Below are positions 1 through 7,265 of a DNA stretch of 64,000 nt, in pieces. The notes under the pieces are model-generated. The model worked only from the letters and a program-made list of their open reading frames with translations, was not told where the DNA came from and did no database searches. The DNA lies in assembly GCF_013248975.1 (NCBI RefSeq), contig NZ_JABRWH010000001.1, forward strand, positions 4,980,001-5,044,000, read 5' to 3'. Position 1 is the stretch's first letter; each line of letters starts with the position of its first letter. This DNA comes from Neobacillus endophyticus. GTDB taxonomy: Bacteria > Bacillota > Bacilli > Bacillales > Cytobacillaceae. A program made the translations under genes and the position numbers.

Positions 1-248
1 CATACTTCAATTGCCAAAAGAAAGTCTTGGAAGCTATAATGTCCATGCCTCATTGATAATGGGTATTTTACCTCTCTGAGTAAGCAGTAGTCCTCGTCAA
101 GGTAATATGGGATTATATTTTCCTCTGCCCAACGTTCCTGAAATGGGATCTGAATGGGTATAGCCTTCGGGGTATCAACTTCTTTTTCGTTATGTCCGTC
201 TAGCGATAAATGCGGTTTTAATCGGTTTAATTTATTTTTCAAGGACAT
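1..248 (-). CDS. mrfB: MrfB (YprB) exonuclease, N-terminal fragment
   Basis: The first 82 codons of a gene that runs off the left edge. It starts with ATG at 248, three bases after the mrfA stop, and reads MSLKNKLNRLKPHLSLDG, which matches the start of B. subtilis YprB. In B. subtilis YprB (MrfB) is a metal-dependent DnaQ-like exonuclease that works with the helicase MrfA in repair of mitomycin C damage. The catalytic domain lies outside the window, so only the N-terminal region is visible. The tight spacing to mrfA says the two are co-transcribed and translationally coupled. Identification rests on the N-terminal sequence and on the partner gene. Confidence 0.85.
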   Translation of the reverse strand, partial: MSLKNKLNRLKPHLSLDGHNEKEVDTPKAIPIQIPFQERWAEENIIPYYLDEDYCLLREVKYPLSMRHGHYSFQDFLLAIEV

Positions 249-250
249 TT

Positions 251-2551
251 TTACAACACATCCTTGTCACGGCTTAAAATCGGGAAATAAGCATCAAGTA
301 TTTTTAGTGCATCCTGTTTGGCAGTTTGACCAGATGCATCCATTCCTACACATGAAGGGCACCCCGCTTTACATTGACAGCGTAAAATCATATCCTTTGT
401 TGCTGTAATGACCTCAGATATTCCATAATATATTTTTTCACTTAATCCAATTCCGCCTGGATAACGGTCATAGAAAAAGATTGTAGGCTTTTCATTATGG
501 TCTGCCTTAACTTTCGGAATTACATGTAGATCCTGAGGGTCAGACATGACAAATAATGGGGCAATGTGGTTTAGGGCATGGGCGGCACCAACAAGCCCTT
601 GTTCCATTCTCTCTTTGCTCCATTCCGCATAAAGTTCGTTCGTTGAAATCCACGCTGCATTTGTATGCAGCTCCTCTTCAGGAAGATGAATGGGTCCGGA
701 ACCAATGTTTTCGTGAGTTTCAAACCTAATTTTTTTAAAGATTGTGGCCATCGCCCTGACACTAACATCTCCATAACCAATTTCGGCTGTGCCAAGGTTC
801 TGCTGTTTATCTTCTTCCAATACCTTTAATTGCACTGCTAAATTGGCGTCAGTATAATAATCTACTTCCACTTCGCGGACAAAAGCCTTTTTTTCATCCC
901 AATCAAGCTTTTCAACCTGATATTGAGTTCCTTGATGCAAGTATATCGCTTCTTCATGAAGCAATGTCATTGCTGAAAAACGGTCCATTTCACCAATAAC
1001 CTTAACATTTGCCACATTTGTCTGATCAATGATGACCACATTTTCCTGAGAAGCTGAGCGAAGGCTGATATTATGAGCAGGAAATGAGTCACTCATCCAA
1101 TACCATTTATCTCCGTTCCGATAAAGGACTCTTTCCTCTGCCAAATACTCTAACAACTCCTCTATTGGCTCTTCCAGCGTGCCAAACTGCTCTCCCGCTT
1201 TAAAGGGAAGTTCATAGGCCGCACATTTCAAATGATCAATTAAAATAATTAGGTTATCAGGGTTTATTCGGGCGGTTTCCGGACTTTTATTGAAAAAGTA
1301 TTCAGGGTTTTGAATGATATACTGATCCAGAGGACTAGAACTTGCTACCATAATGACTAAAGCTTCCCCATGTCGTCTCCCAGCCCGTCCGGCTTGTTGC
1401 CATGCACTTGAAATAGTTCCTGGGTAGCCAGTCATGATACAGACCTGCAGCTGTCCAATATCAACACCTAACTCTAATGCATTAGTACTGACAACCCCAT
1501 AAATTTCTCCAGAACGCAAGCCTTTCTCAATTCTTCTACGCTCTGTCGGCAAATAGCCTCCACGATACCCCATGATAGACTTTGAGCCCAATTGATTTTT
1601 TACCAATTCCTGCAAATAAGTAAGAATAATTTCAACTCGCACTCTGCTTCTTGCAAAAACAATAGTTTGTATTTTGTTTCTTAGTAGTTCACCAGCAATT
1701 TTACGAACTTCGAGTGTAGCACTTTTTCTTATGTTCAATGGTTTATTCACAATTGGCGGATTATAAAAAACGAAATGCTTCCTTCCGCTGGGAGCTCCAT
1801 TATTATTAATTAACTTCATGCTCTCATTCGTCAACATCTCTGCTAATTCCAACGGGTTGGCAATAGTGGCTGATGTACAGATAAAAACTGGATGACTGCC
1901 GTAATAGTGACAGATTCGTTTCAACCTGCGTATGACATTGGCAACGTGGCTTCCAAAAACTCCCCTGTAGGTATGGAGTTCATCAATGACAACATAATGT
2001 AGGTTTTCAAATAATGAAACCCATTTAGTGTGATGCGGCAAGATGGCCGAATGAAGCATATCTGGATTTGTAATCACAACATGCCCGGCTGTCCTGACAC
2101 GCTGGCGTATATTTGCCGGTGTATCTCCGTCATAGGTATAGCTATTAATATCCACTCCTGCAGCTTGAATGATTTCATTTATTTCACTTTTTTGATCCTG
2201 TGCCAGAGCTTTTGTAGGAAACATATAAAGGGCACGGGCATTTGGATTGTTCAAAATGGTCTGTAGCACCGGAAGATTATAGCATAGAGTTTTCCCTGAG
2301 GCGGTAGGTGTCACTGCAACAATGCTTTTCCCTGCCATTATACTTTCATATGCCGATCTTTGATGGGTATATAGCTGTTCAATTCCTTTTTGATGTAATG
2401 CTTCTTTTAATTTACTATTTAAATGATCAGGAAGCGCGACTGTTTGCGGCGGTTTTTCCGGAATTGTATGCCATTCCGCAATATTTTTGTTAAATTCATC
2501 ATTTATTCTTAATTCGTTAAGAATATCTTGAAGATTCTTTTTTAGCTTCAT
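251..2551 (-). CDS. mrfA: MrfA (YprA) DEAD/DEAH-box DNA helicase
   Basis: A 766-residue superfamily 2 helicase. Visible motifs are the Walker A loop TPTASGKT near residue 85, the DEVH-type box DELH in VIDELHTYRG near residue 190, and motif VI QQAGRAGRRHG near residue 390. The C-terminal DUF1998 (MrfA zinc-binding) region carries four cysteines in RCQCKAGCPSCVG, as in B. subtilis MrfA, where four such cysteines bind zinc. The family unwinds DNA 3'-5' and acts with MrfB in a UvrABC-independent response to mitomycin C adducts and crosslinks. I chose the ATG at 2551 because GAGGTG lies six bases upstream; an in-frame GTG nine bases further out overlaps that ribosome binding site. A near-consensus LexA box lies 29 bases upstream, suggesting SOS control. 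Confidence 0.93.
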   Translation of the reverse strand: MKLKKNLQDILNELRINDEFNKNIAEWHTIPEKPPQTVALPDHLNSKLKEALHQKGIEQLYTHQRSAYESIMAGKSIVAVTPTASGKTLCYNLPVLQTILNNPNARALYMFPTKALAQDQKSEINEIIQAAGVDINSYTYDGDTPANIRQRVRTAGHVVITNPDMLHSAILPHHTKWVSLFENLHYVVIDELHTYRGVFGSHVANVIRRLKRICHYYGSHPVFICTSATIANPLELAEMLTNESMKLINNNGAPSGRKHFVFYNPPIVNKPLNIRKSATLEVRKIAGELLRNKIQTIVFARSRVRVEIILTYLQELVKNQLGSKSIMGYRGGYLPTERRRIEKGLRSGEIYGVVSTNALELGVDIGQLQVCIMTGYPGTISSAWQQAGRAGRRHGEALVIMVASSSPLDQYIIQNPEYFFNKSPETARINPDNLIILIDHLKCAAYELPFKAGEQFGTLEEPIEELLEYLAEERVLYRNGDKWYWMSDSFPAHNISLRSASQENVVIIDQTNVANVKVIGEMDRFSAMTLLHEEAIYLHQGTQYQVEKLDWDEKKAFVREVEVDYYTDANLAVQLKVLEEDKQQNLGTAEIGYGDVSVRAMATIFKKIRFETHENIGSGPIHLPEEELHTNAAWISTNELYAEWSKERMEQGLVGAAHALNHIAPLFVMSDPQDLHVIPKVKADHNEKPTIFFYDRYPGGIGLSEKIYYGISEVITATKDMILRCQCKAGCPSCVGMDASGQTAKQDALKILDAYFPILSRDKDVL

Positions 2552-2579
2552 CGGTATCACCTCATTCCTTATATTTTAT

Positions 2580-2593
2580 CGAATAAACGTTCG
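2580..2593. promoter_or_regulatory. LexA (SOS) box upstream of mrfAB
   Basis: CGAATAAACGTTCG matches the Bacillus LexA/DinR consensus CGAAC-RNRY-GTTCG at every position except one (T for C at base 5). It lies between a weak minus-strand -35-like TTTAAA and a -10-like TAAAAT, 29 bases before the mrfA start, which is the usual place for a LexA operator. Function is inferred from the match and position. Confidence 0.6.
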
Positions 2594-2730
2594 TTTTTAA
2601 AGCATAAAAATGAAATAGAAAATATTCCAAGAAAAAACTTTTACAAAATTAATTCTAATTTAAATGATAACGCAATGAGTCTAACTTTGTTACAATAAAG
2701 AAATAGTGAAACTGAATGGAAGGTGATTCC

Positions 2731-3429
2731 ATGAAAATAGAGGAAATAAAAAAGATCTTAGCAACTTTTTCCCTTTTCCGTGAATTAAATGATTTAGAGC
2801 TTTCGAAAATCACCGAGATTTCGATTGTAAGGGAATGGAAAAAACAAAGTCATGTATTTCTACAAGGAGACCCCCTGGAAAATGTATATTTCATTAATAA
2901 AGGGAAAATAAAAATCTATAAAAGTGATGTTAATGGGAAGGAGCAAATTGTTGCCATCATGAAAAGCGGGGAAATGTTTCCTCATGTTGGTTTTTTTAGA
3001 AAGGGCAATTATCCTGCCTACGCTGAGGTGATGGAACCATCTACATTAATTGCAGTGCCGGTTTCAAAATTTGATCATGTTCTGATCGAAAATCCTGAGC
3101 TGTGCATTAAAGTTTTTAGAGTATTAGGTGAGAAAATCATTGATTTACAAAATCGGCTGGAAGAACAAATTTTAAATAATACATATGAACAAATAGTAAA
3201 GCTGTTGATTCGACTTGCCAAAGCTCATGGCAGCCCAAAAGGAGACGGCACCACCCTTTTAAAAGCCGAGTTCACAAATAAAGACCTTGCCAATATGATT
3301 GGTACTACAAGGGAAACCATCAGTCGTACACTGACAAAAATGAAAAAAGATGAATTAATTGAAGTAGATAATGAAGGTAACATGATCTTGGATGTTGATA
3401 AGCTAATGGAAGAGATCTATCTAATTTAA
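2731..3429 (+). CDS. Crp/Fnr-family transcriptional regulator
   Basis: A 232-residue protein with an N-terminal cyclic-nucleotide-binding-like beta-roll (about residues 10-125), a dimerisation helix, and a C-terminal Crp-type winged helix; the recognition helix is in NKDLANMIGTTRETISRTL near residue 190. It has only one cysteine (in PELCIK), so it lacks the cysteine cluster of an oxygen-sensing Fe-S Fnr, including the C-terminal cysteines of B. subtilis Fnr. The effector is unknown. The start at 2731 is preceded by AAGGTG; an upstream in-frame ATG at 2716 has no ribosome binding site. It faces hcp, whose promoter holds a Crp/Fnr-type palindrome, so hcp is the likely target. The gene lies in a three-gene insert not present at this position in B. 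subtilis. Confidence 0.9.
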   Translation: MKIEEIKKILATFSLFRELNDLELSKITEISIVREWKKQSHVFLQGDPLENVYFINKGKIKIYKSDVNGKEQIVAIMKSGEMFPHVGFFRKGNYPAYAEVMEPSTLIAVPVSKFDHVLIENPELCIKVFRVLGEKIIDLQNRLEEQILNNTYEQIVKLLIRLAKAHGSPKGDGTTLLKAEFTNKDLANMIGTTRETISRTLTKMKKDELIEVDNEGNMILDVDKLMEEIYLI

Positions 3430-3431
3430 AA

Positions 3432-3460
3432 AGAACACCGCAGTTGGACTACGGTGTTCT
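3432..3460. terminator. Bidirectional terminator, crp/fnr and hcp
   Basis: A 9-bp perfect stem AGAACACCG / CGGTGTTCT with an 11-base loop sits between two convergent genes. T-rich tracts follow it on the plus strand (CTTATTTTTATTT) and on the minus strand (TTTTTAAATT), so it can stop both. Confidence 0.85.
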
Positions 3461-3476
3461 CTTATTTTTATTTGGC

Positions 3477-4766
3477 TCAAAGCTGAAGCATTGCAGCCAT
3501 GTCTTCCTTGGCGTTTCCAATTAATTTTAAGTTAAATGTATCTTGAAGAACATTTAATACACCTTCAGAAATAAACTCAGGCGCTTTTGGTCCAATTCTG
3601 ATATCTTGAATTCCCAGACTGAAAAGGCCTAAAAGAATCGCGACAGCTTTTTGTTCAAACCAAGATAAAACAATGCTGACAGGAAGTTCATTTACTTCAC
3701 ATCCAAATGCATCCGCAAGCGCCATCGCAATTTTCACTGTCGAAACAGAGTTATTACATTGGCCCAAATCAATATAACGCGGAATATTTGTACCTGGTAC
3801 CACTCCATAATCAACATCATTAAAGCGGAATTTCCCACAAGACGTTGTTAGGATAACCGTTTCAGGCGGGAGTGAAGTTGCCAATTCTCGATAATAATCT
3901 CCGCCATGTCCAGGGGCATCGCAGCCTGCGATAACAAAGAATCGCTTAATTTTTCCGGCTTTTACTGCATCAATTACTTCTGGAGCTAAACCAAGGACTG
4001 TTTGGTGGTGAAAACCAGTTAGCAAAGTGTCTTCTGAATCTATCGATGCCTCAGGAAGTTCAAGTGCTCTTTCAATTAATGGAGAAAAATCATCATTTAC
4101 AATTTTTTGTACATTTTCAAGTCCTGCGACCTCATATGAGAACATTCTGTCTGCATAAGTCCCTTTAATCGGCATGACGCAATTTGTAGTGGCTAGTATA
4201 GCACCTGGGAATTTTTCAAAAAGGCGGCGTTGGTCATACCATGCTTTTCCAATATTCCCTTTTAAATGATCATATTTCTTTAATGCTGGATAGCCGTGGG
4301 CCGGCAGCATTTCAGAATGTGTATATATATTGATTCCCTTGCCCTCAGTTTGCTTTAACAGCTCCTCAAGTGCAAAAAGATTGTGTCCGGTTACAACAAT
4401 ACACTTACCTTCAATCTTATTTTGACTTACACGAATAGGCTCCGGAATCCCTAATCTCTCTGTATGTGCTTTATCTAAAACCTCCATAATACGGACAGCA
4501 GACTGGCCAACTTTCATAGCCATATCAATATGTTCTTGAACATTGAAATTTGAATTTGTTAATGTCATATAAAGCGCTTCATGAGTAACAGCATCAACAA
4601 AAGGATCTGTATAACCTAATTGATTAGCATGTGTACGATAAGCAGCAATACCTTTCAAACCAAAAATGATCGTATCTTGAAGACTGGCAATTGTTTCGTC
4701 TTTTCCACAAACACCGATCACCTTACATCCACCTGTTGGTGTTTGTTCGCATTGATAACAGAACAT
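3477..4766 (-). CDS. hcp: Hybrid-cluster protein Hcp, class III
   Basis: A 429-residue hybrid cluster protein. The N-terminal cubane ligands follow C-X2-C-X7-C-X5-C (Cys3, 6, 14, 20: CYQCEQ..GGCKVIGVC), and downstream hybrid-cluster regions such as TGHNLFALEE, TTSCGKFRFND and LGQCNNSVST are present. Class I enzymes have about 550 residues; this length matches the short class III that lacks one helical bundle. Hcp reduces hydroxylamine in vitro and is credited with nitric oxide reduction and nitrosative-stress defence under low oxygen. No hcr reductase gene adjoins it. Translation starts with GAGG seven bases before ATG. A Crp/Fnr box lies 63 bases upstream, consistent with activation by the convergent regulator. 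Confidence 0.93.
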   Translation of the reverse strand: MFCYQCEQTPTGGCKVIGVCGKDETIASLQDTIIFGLKGIAAYRTHANQLGYTDPFVDAVTHEALYMTLTNSNFNVQEHIDMAMKVGQSAVRIMEVLDKAHTERLGIPEPIRVSQNKIEGKCIVVTGHNLFALEELLKQTEGKGINIYTHSEMLPAHGYPALKKYDHLKGNIGKAWYDQRRLFEKFPGAILATTNCVMPIKGTYADRMFSYEVAGLENVQKIVNDDFSPLIERALELPEASIDSEDTLLTGFHHQTVLGLAPEVIDAVKAGKIKRFFVIAGCDAPGHGGDYYRELATSLPPETVILTTSCGKFRFNDVDYGVVPGTNIPRYIDLGQCNNSVSTVKIAMALADAFGCEVNELPVSIVLSWFEQKAVAILLGLFSLGIQDIRIGPKAPEFISEGVLNVLQDTFNLKLIGNAKEDMAAMLQL

Positions 4767-4801
4767 TTTAAAACCTCACTTTTTATTTAATCTTCTGTTT
4801 C

Positions 4802-4844
4802 AGAATACTAATGTCTACACATTATTAATGTGACTTACATCACG
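4802..4844 (-). promoter_or_regulatory. hcp promoter with Fnr/Crp box
   Basis: TGTGACTTACATCACG at 4829-4844 matches the Fnr/Crp half-site pattern TGTGA-N6-TCACA at nine of ten positions. On the minus strand a -10-like TATTCT occupies 4807-4802; a start seven bases on, near 4795, places the box centre at about -41.5, the class II activator position. The overlapping alternative TAGTAT would give -38.5. The box is also upstream of hsp20 on the other strand. Confidence 0.6.
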
Positions 4845-4958
4845 TTTTAAGCGTCTGTAATAAAATGTTCAAAAACTTGTTACAATTTTATTGCTGCACC
4901 TTCCACTATCAGTTCACATATGATAATGTGTGAATTTCTTGAAAGTGAGGGTATGAAA

Positions 4959-5441
4959 ATGTCATCTAACCTGCCGAGTGATAAAAATAATTCAAAAAAA
5001 CCTTTTCCTGATCATTTTGGCGACTTAATGAAAACGATGAATGATTTTTTTGCGGAAAAACCGATAAGGGGATTTCTCCAATCAATCGATGATTTTTTTA
5101 AAACCCCATTTCCCTTTGAGGGCGGCTTCCATTTAACCACTGATGAAATAGACAATGAATATATTGTTAGTGCAGAACTTCCTGGTGTAAAACGGGAGCA
5201 AATTCATTTAAATATGACAGGCCAATACTTAACGATATCAGTGGAAAATAAAGAGCTGGAAACATCTGAAAATGACAATAACCATATTTATCGCAGCAGG
5301 ATTTTTCGCCAACAGGCTTCTAGGACCATTTCTCTTCCTTTTGCCATTAATGAAAAGAATATAAAGGCATCCTATCGTGATGGACTTTTGCAAATTCGTG
5401 TTCCAAGAGAAATAGGAAGAAATATAGAAATAGGTGATTAA
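4959..5441 (+). CDS. Hsp20 / alpha-crystallin small heat-shock protein
   Basis: A 160-residue small heat-shock protein: a variable N-terminal arm rich in Phe, Lys and Asp, an alpha-crystallin domain from about residue 55 (TTDEIDNEYIVSAELPGV ... DGLLQIRVPRE), and a C-terminal IXI anchor in RNIEIGD. Such proteins hold unfolding clients without ATP. I chose the ATG at 4959 with GAGGG seven bases upstream; the ATG at 4953 is too close to that site and the one at 4920 has none. It is divergent from hcp and shares its intergenic region, so redox control is possible but not shown. Similar proteins in bacilli include spore-coat CotM/CotP types; I cannot assign it to either. Confidence 0.88.
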   Translation: MSSNLPSDKNNSKKPFPDHFGDLMKTMNDFFAEKPIRGFLQSIDDFFKTPFPFEGGFHLTTDEIDNEYIVSAELPGVKREQIHLNMTGQYLTISVENKELETSENDNNHIYRSRIFRQQASRTISLPFAINEKNIKASYRDGLLQIRVPREIGRNIEIGD

Positions 5442-5464
5442 TCTGAATTTATGTATATATAAAT

Positions 5465-5485
5465 AGACGGCCAATCTGGCCGTCT
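5465..5485. terminator. Terminator between hsp20 and yppG
   Basis: Perfect 9-bp stem AGACGGCCA / TGGCCGTCT with a 3-base loop, followed by TTTTT on the plus strand. It separates convergent hsp20 and yppG and probably serves hsp20 best. Confidence 0.85.
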
Positions 5486-5487
5486 TT

Positions 5488-6057
5488 TTATGGTGCTGCT
5501 TTAAACATTCCACCAACACCTTTGACAAGTGATGATACTTGATTTACTGCATTCATCATTTGTCCGGCTGTATTCATCATTTTGTTAAAATCGATTGAAC
5601 CGTCCTGTGATTTAAATGAATTCATGAAGGACTGCATTCCGCTCGGCTGTTTGACTAGTAAATTATTCTTAGGGTAAGGGTTCATCACCGAATTCCCATT
5701 ATATGGTGTATACGGTTTATGAATCATATCCTCAGCTGGCTGCAAGGGGTTTTGAAACAGAAATTGTGAATCTTTTTGAGAAGGATATTGATTGTAATAT
5801 GGATTTGTTTGTAAAGCCATTCCCTGCTGAACTGGTTGAACTGGTTGAACTGGTTGAGCATAGGGCAGAAAATTTTGCGGATAAAAATTGTTTTGCTGGT
5901 TATAAGGTACATTTTGCTGTGTTCCTACTGGATAGGGAAATGGCTGTTGCCGAGAATACAACGCTTGATTCAATTGGTGGTTAACTGGAAAATGGTGCAT
6001 AATTTGCCCCGAGAATCCAGTGGTATCATAATAATTTGGTCTCATTTTACCAAACAT
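5488..6057 (-). CDS. yppG: YppG-like spore coat protein
   Basis: A 189-residue protein rich in Gln, Pro, Tyr and Asn (many NPY, QPF and PYNQ stretches) with a more ordered C-terminal end (FMNSFKSQDGSIDFNKMMNT ... VKGVGGMFKAAP). Composition and position next to yppF match YppG, a coat-associated protein of unknown role; the B. subtilis protein is shorter (about 125 residues). A QPV repeat in the middle comes from three 9-bp repeats. The start at 6057 has GGAGGAG ten bases upstream; TTG at 6063 or a further upstream ATG are alternatives. As in other coat proteins, late mother-cell expression is expected but no promoter was defined. Confidence 0.75.
   Translation of the reverse strand: MFGKMRPNYYDTTGFSGQIMHHFPVNHQLNQALYSRQQPFPYPVGTQQNVPYNQQNNFYPQNFLPYAQPVQPVQPVQQGMALQTNPYYNQYPSQKDSQFLFQNPLQPAEDMIHKPYTPYNGNSVMNPYPKNNLLVKQPSGMQSFMNSFKSQDGSIDFNKMMNTAGQMMNAVNQVSSLVKGVGGMFKAAP
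5831..5857. repeat. Three perfect 9-bp tandem repeats in yppG
   Basis: The unit ACTGGTTGA occurs three times without interruption, encoding Gln-Pro-Val repeats on the minus strand. Unit length keeps the reading frame, so copy number changes would alter protein length only. Confidence 0.9.
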
Positions 6058-6283
6058 GGGCAAACATCTCCTCCGCATTTATCACTATTACACGATATGT
6101 TGGGCACCATTGAATGGTGATTCGCAAAAGGAGAAATCAATGTCAAAATGACAAGAACTTTGTCTGAAGTTAAAATATTTTAAAAACTATTAATTCACTT
6201 TTTTCGTGTTACGATTAATTATAGTTAAAACAAATAATTCTTCATACATTCATAACTAGTAAAACGATGAAGGAGGTTTCAAT

Positions 6284-6499
6284 ATGGATATACGCGAATT
6301 GAAAAACAGATTTATCCAAAAACGGGATTATCAAACGGATGATGTTAATGCTCTTATGGATTTTGCAAGAAAATCTTATATTCATAACGAGATTAGTATT
6401 AAAGAATATCACCTTTTGATCCGGGAACTTGAAAACAAAGGAGCAGTATTTCCTGAAACCACTAAAGACACCACCCTCATCGAACAAACAAATTCGTGA
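6284..6499 (+). CDS. yppF: YppF family small protein
   Basis: A 71-residue mostly helical, charged protein (MDIRELKNRFIQKRDYQT ...) matching YppF of B. subtilis (62 residues) in its N-terminal two thirds; function unknown. GGAGG lies seven bases before the ATG. No signal peptide or membrane segment. It is a single plus-strand gene between minus-strand yppG and another minus-strand small gene, with its own terminator. Confidence 0.8.
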   Translation: MDIRELKNRFIQKRDYQTDDVNALMDFARKSYIHNEISIKEYHLLIRELENKGAVFPETTKDTTLIEQTNS

Positions 6500-6500
6500 A

Positions 6501-6521
6501 GAGATGCCCAAGAAGCATCTC
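6501..6521 (+). terminator. yppF terminator
   Basis: Stem GAGATGC / GCATCTC with a 7-base loop, followed by ATTTTTTT, two bases after the yppF stop codon. Confidence 0.85.
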
Positions 6522-6584
6522 ATTTTTTTCTATTCCCCGAACTCTTCCTTATATAATCAAGCTCTTCCCGGCTTATTTCTGACG

Positions 6585-6860
6585 TTAAAAACCTAGTTCC
6601 AACTCCAATACTTTAGAGGCATCTGATAGGTTAAAATCTGCAATCATTCCACTGCTTTTAGGAATCGTCTGATCAATTTTATTCTCGAGAATCGATAATT
6701 TTTTTACAGAATCAAATATTTTATTTTGCTCCTCCTCGTTCATTCGGATCCGGAGGTCTGAGAAAGATTTTTCAAGTACCAAGTCCAATTCTTCCAATTG
6801 ATCAAAAATATTTGTCAGTGCCAAAAGCAGCCTTTCCTTTTCAGTTGATGATTGATACAT
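6585..6860 (-). CDS. Small charged protein of unknown function
   Basis: A 91-residue protein with no family I recognise. It is largely helical and acidic, with heptad-like spacing of leucines in LTNIFDQLEELDLVLEKSFS and a second helix MNEEEQNKIFDSVKKLSI that could form a coiled coil. A strong ribosome binding site GAGGAGGGG lies six bases before the ATG, which supports it as a real gene. In B. subtilis this place between yppF and sspM holds yppE and yppD; I see no clear similarity to the YppE (DUF1798) sequence I recall, so I leave it unnamed. Confidence 0.7.
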   Translation of the reverse strand: MYQSSTEKERLLLALTNIFDQLEELDLVLEKSFSDLRIRMNEEEQNKIFDSVKKLSILENKIDQTIPKSSGMIADFNLSDASKVLELELGF

Positions 6861-7049
6861 TTAAAACCCCTCCTCACGTATTGTTATGTATTTAATTCTC
6901 TTTACTTCTATTGCCTCCTTCCTTCTAGACAAAACTAGAAGCGATTCGGCAAAGAAAGTGTTGAACTGATATTTTCTCGCGTTTTATTCGACATCTACAA
7001 ATCGTATGAAAATTGGAAAACAACACAATCTAATATTGGAGGTGTTCAT

Positions 7050-7160
7050 ATGGCTAAAAACAACCAGCAAACAAAAAAACCAGCTGTTCAGTCAACATCT
7101 GAAAAAAGAGCCGGTTATGGTGATAAAAAACTTGAGGGGCCAAACCGCCCGGCCGAATAA
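7050..7160 (+). CDS. sspM: Small acid-soluble spore protein SspM
   Basis: A 36-residue gene: MAKNNQQTKKPAVQST followed by SEKRAGYGDKKLEGPNRPAE. The C-terminal (D)KKL.GPNRP signature and the length match minor acid-soluble spore protein SspM of B. subtilis (34 residues), and the position next to yppC is the same. Such proteins accumulate in the forespore and are degraded on germination. A strong GGAGGTG lies five bases before the ATG. Its terminator was duplicated by insertion of the neighbouring IS element. Confidence 0.85.
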   Translation: MAKNNQQTKKPAVQSTSEKRAGYGDKKLEGPNRPAE

Positions 7161-7168
7161 CGAAAGAA

Positions 7169-7192
7169 AAAGCAAGGAGATTTCCTTGCTTT
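7169..7192. repeat. Left 24-bp target duplication = sspM terminator hairpin
   Basis: AAAGCAAGGA..GATT..TCCTTGCTTT is a perfect 10-bp stem with a 4-base loop, identical to 8952-8975 at the other end of the IS. On the minus strand it is followed by the tract TTTTTCTTT; on the plus strand the T tract is cut to three by the IS end. Before insertion it was probably one bidirectional terminator between convergent sspM and yppC. Confidence 0.9.
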
Positions 7193-7207
7193 CAGACTGT
7201 CGACAAA
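7193..7207 (+). repeat. IS left inverted repeat
   Basis: CAGACTGTCGACAAA, starting immediately after the 24-bp direct repeat; it matches the right end at 13 of 15 positions. Confidence 0.85.
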
Positions 7208-7245
7208 TCCGAAGGATTTCGGGTTTAAAATCGACAGTCTTTTTT
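7195..7245 (+). terminator. Inward-facing terminator at IS left end
   Basis: Stem GACTGTCGA (7195-7203) / TCGACAGTC (7231-7239), with an inner CCGAA/TTCGG-like hairpin, followed by TTTTTTG. It would stop plus-strand read-through from sspM before it reaches the transposase. Confidence 0.8.
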
Positions 7246-7265
7246 GTTTGGCCATATTAAACTTG

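Noticed and set aside
4913..4934. CIRCE heat-shock operator upstream of hsp20
   Set aside because: The inverted repeat does not resemble the TTAGCACTC / GAGTGCTAA arms of CIRCE.
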